From NCBI RefSeq assembly GCF_047495875.1, contig NC_092462.1, forward strand, positions 30,600,023 to 30,664,022: 64,000 nucleotides of DNA, given 5' to 3'. The position numbers were made by a program, and so were the translations under genes. Shown one piece after another: positions 63,151 to 64,000 of the stretch. Positions within the stretch are counted from its first letter, which is position 1; each line of letters opens with the position of its first letter. Under the pieces are notes generated by a model, which did no database searches, was not told where the DNA came from, and saw nothing but the letters and a program-made list of their open reading frames with translations. This stretch comes from Pithys albifrons albifrons. Its lineage: Eukaryota; Chordata; Aves; Passeriformes; Thamnophilidae.

Positions 63151-63977
63151 CACTTCACCATTTGCTTAATTGGTCAGGAAGACTGCAACATCTGTTCTGC
63201 AAGTGCAGCTGTAATCAGATTGTTTCATCTACCTCTCTATGCCTATTTCAGATCAGTGACCCAAGAAAGACGGATCTTAACTAGCATTTTATAAGTGCTT
63301 AGTAGTGCCCACACCAAGCTGTTCATAATAATCAGCTCCAACTCTATGCTTTGTGTTTCCAACGATCAGACACACATAAACCAATGGCCTAACTGGTATC
63401 TTCCCACTCACTACAAAATGAGCATAATGGGTTAGTGTTAAGATTGAGATCAGGAAGACAGAGTTATGCAACTGCCAATATGACTTTGGGGAAATTGCCA
63501 CTTCACTGACTGCTTGCACATAATGTATTTCAAGTAGAACATGCAATTAACTTTAAAACACCCACCCATTGATGTATTTTAAGTGAATAGCTGTTCTTTC
63601 AAAATTTGAAATGAAGATGCCAAGTTCCGTGCTTTGCAGTTGTTGGGTCACTTTAGAGTATGTAGTTTGATTGGTCTGATGTTTTGACTGGTTCACAGTG
63701 TAAGAGAGGAATAGCACCAATGGTATAACTATTTTTATCTTCAGATCTCTTACAATGCCTTATGGCATAATATATATAATTTATGAGCACTTTGGCTCTA
63801 ACAGAGCTAAATTTTCAGAATATCTTAAATTTCTTTAATTTTAAAATTTGTAAGAAGATCTCCTGAAGATAAGTGTGCAAATACTTCCTAACAGTGCATT
63901 TGAGAAATGTATCACCTCTTCTTGCTTGTAGGCTACAGAAAACAGGTAAATTGTCCATACTTGAATGTTTTCAATGT

Positions 63978-64000
63978 AAAGGTTTTCACTTGTTTTATAG
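63978..64000 (+). other. TRIM2: Probable splice acceptor of the next TRIM2 exon at the window edge
   Basis: The window ends in a T-rich stretch followed by TTTTATAG. The open TRIM2 frame at 62992 needs a phase-1 continuation, and the intron from 62993 would then be 1008 bp. The position is consistent with the next NHL exon starting at 64001. This is inferred from the motif only. Confidence 0.55.

Larger units (their letters stand above)
62993..64000 (+). other. TRIM2: TRIM2 intron after coding exon 8 (to window end)
   Basis: At least 1008 bp from GTACAC. It contains an 18-bp tandem duplication at 63111-63150 and possibly a weak MIR-like remnant near 63440-63520 (ATGACTTTGGGGAAATTGCC). It seems to end exactly at the window edge. 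Confidence 0.85.

Noticed and set aside
1..64000. CRISPR arrays, operons or other prokaryotic systems
   Set aside because: The sequence is vertebrate intronic DNA with spliced coding exons; no regularly spaced repeats or compact gene strings occur.

Overview
The window is vertebrate nuclear DNA, almost certainly from a bird. It is AT-rich and intron-dominated. It contains fragments of CR1 LINEs (four recognised, two carrying the CR1-type 3' end with its CTATGATTCT-like tail), an LTR of avian endogenous-retrovirus type, and no primate- or rodent-type repeats. There is no bacterial gene structure; nearly all short open frames here are chance or shadow frames.

The one gene I can support is TRIM2, a RING/B-box/coiled-coil/filamin/NHL E3 ubiquitin ligase, on the plus strand. 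Eight coding exons can be placed to the base, with GT/AG borders and matching phases: 32422-32555, 34619-34856, 41343-41494, 42123-42303, 45478-46201, 54173-54276, 55489-55656 and 62824-62992. Together they encode residues 1-623 plus one base of the next codon, out of about 744 in the family. The missing part is the last three NHL repeats or so. The window's last bases (TTTTATAG) look like the acceptor of the next exon. No frameshift or internal stop was seen.

Layout: 1-32370 is upstream sequence or 5' intron, with a few GC/CpG-richer islands (about 400-620, 10640-10840 and 20660-21130) plus 11100-11360 that could be untranslated exons, promoters or enhancers. A composite tRNA-Gln-like plus 5S-rRNA-like element lies at about 25226-25590. 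From 32422 to the end is the TRIM2 body. Its introns hold CR1 pieces (36566-36826 +, 48515-49505 -, 57865-57930 +, 61241-61349 +), MIR/CORE-SINE-like relics (55105-55275, 58560-58740), a 627-bp solo LTR with a 5-bp target duplication (58830-59456, minus orientation), a G-rich tract with quadruplex potential (57540-57790) and a short tandem duplication (63111-63150).

I do not see an undescribed multi-gene system. The most unusual items are the tRNA/5S chimera and the conserved in-frame coding potential just upstream of the TRIM2 start codon, which fits the known longer N-terminal isoform.
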